This document shows positions 63,954-64,000 of a DNA stretch of 64,000 nt, in pieces. The notes beneath the pieces were generated by a model that ran no database searches, was not told the DNA's origin, and saw only the letters and a list, made by a program, of their open reading frames with translations. Position 1 is the first letter of the stretch; each line of letters begins with the position of its first letter. The translations under genes and the position numbers were made by a program. This stretch comes from Hyphomicrobium sp. (GTDB lineage Bacteria; Pseudomonadota; Alphaproteobacteria; Rhizobiales; Hyphomicrobiaceae), in assembly GCA_017512425.1 (NCBI GenBank), contig JAFWGI010000014.1:62001-126000 (forward strand), in the 5' to 3' direction.

Positions 63954-63994
63954 GCGTCCGGCGACTCCCCTGCGGGGAGCCGGCCGCCGGACGC
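63954..63994 (+). repeat. 41-nt nested hairpin, copy E (upstream of rplO)
   Basis: Outer arm GCGTCCGGCG, A, inner hairpin CTCCCC-TGC-GGGGAG, CCGGC, outer arm CGCCGGACGC. It begins 15 nt upstream of the rplO start codon, so in the mRNA it sits just before the ribosome-binding site. Confidence 0.88.
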
Positions 63995-64000
63995 GGATTG

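Overview
The window reads as chromosomal DNA of an alphaproteobacterium of the order Hyphomicrobiales (Rhizobiales), GC-rich and fully packed. The gene order supports this: dusB-ntrB-ntrC divergent from a fused ispDF, ATP12 chaperone/HAD phosphatase/rluC/crcB, a dacF-tmk-holB-metG-tatD block, yqeY-dnaG-rpoD, ialB, and a spc-alpha ribosomal block with secY-adk-rpsM-rpsK-rpoA-rplQ. A Hyphomicrobium-like organism is plausible but cannot be fixed from sequence reading alone. I see no prophage, insertion sequence, CRISPR array or defence island. Most of the window is core genome.

Layout. 1-7.5 kb: nitrogen control (ntrBC), tRNA modification (dusB), isoprenoid synthesis (ispDF), a MarR regulator, pncC, an exported pentapeptide-repeat protein and a RatA/Coq10-like protein. 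7.5-16 kb: small membrane proteins and lipoproteins, DUF5076, ftsB, a GNAT, mgtE, a polysaccharide deacetylase, tRNA-Leu(GAG), lipB, a 29-residue Lys/Ala peptide and a LysR regulator. 16-32 kb: the two propionyl-CoA carboxylase subunits (pccA, pccB), separated by about 7 kb of small exported and envelope genes, followed by a YdiF-type CoA-transferase with an extra C-terminal domain. 32-45 kb: F1-ATPase assembly, pseudouridine and fluoride genes, an L,D-transpeptidase, and a minus-strand operon from dacF to an MBL hydrolase. 45-58 kb: yqeY, dnaG, rpoD, GreA-like and IalB proteins, a YejA-like binding protein coupled to an AMP-dependent ligase, and a TPR protein. 58-64 kb: the end of the spc-alpha ribosomal cluster.

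Many neighbours are translationally coupled through ATGA overlaps: dusB/ntrB, pncC/pentapeptide gene, crcB/rluC/HAD/ATP12, tatD/MBL, yejA-like/ligase and secY/adk.

The most interesting non-genic signal is a family of five 41-nt nested hairpins, each built as 10-1-15-5-10. The outer and inner stems vary with compensatory changes while the internal-loop bases stay fixed. Two copies bracket pccB in opposite orientation. Two lie in the rpoA-rplQ spacer and one lies just upstream of rplO. Other items of note are a displaced second 3' end of the extensin-like gene next to a palindromic repeat, a headless rlpA-type SPOR fragment at what looks like a rearrangement breakpoint, an EcfG-type promoter next to a duplicated 50-nt module, and a probably frameshifted Cys-rich secreted gene.
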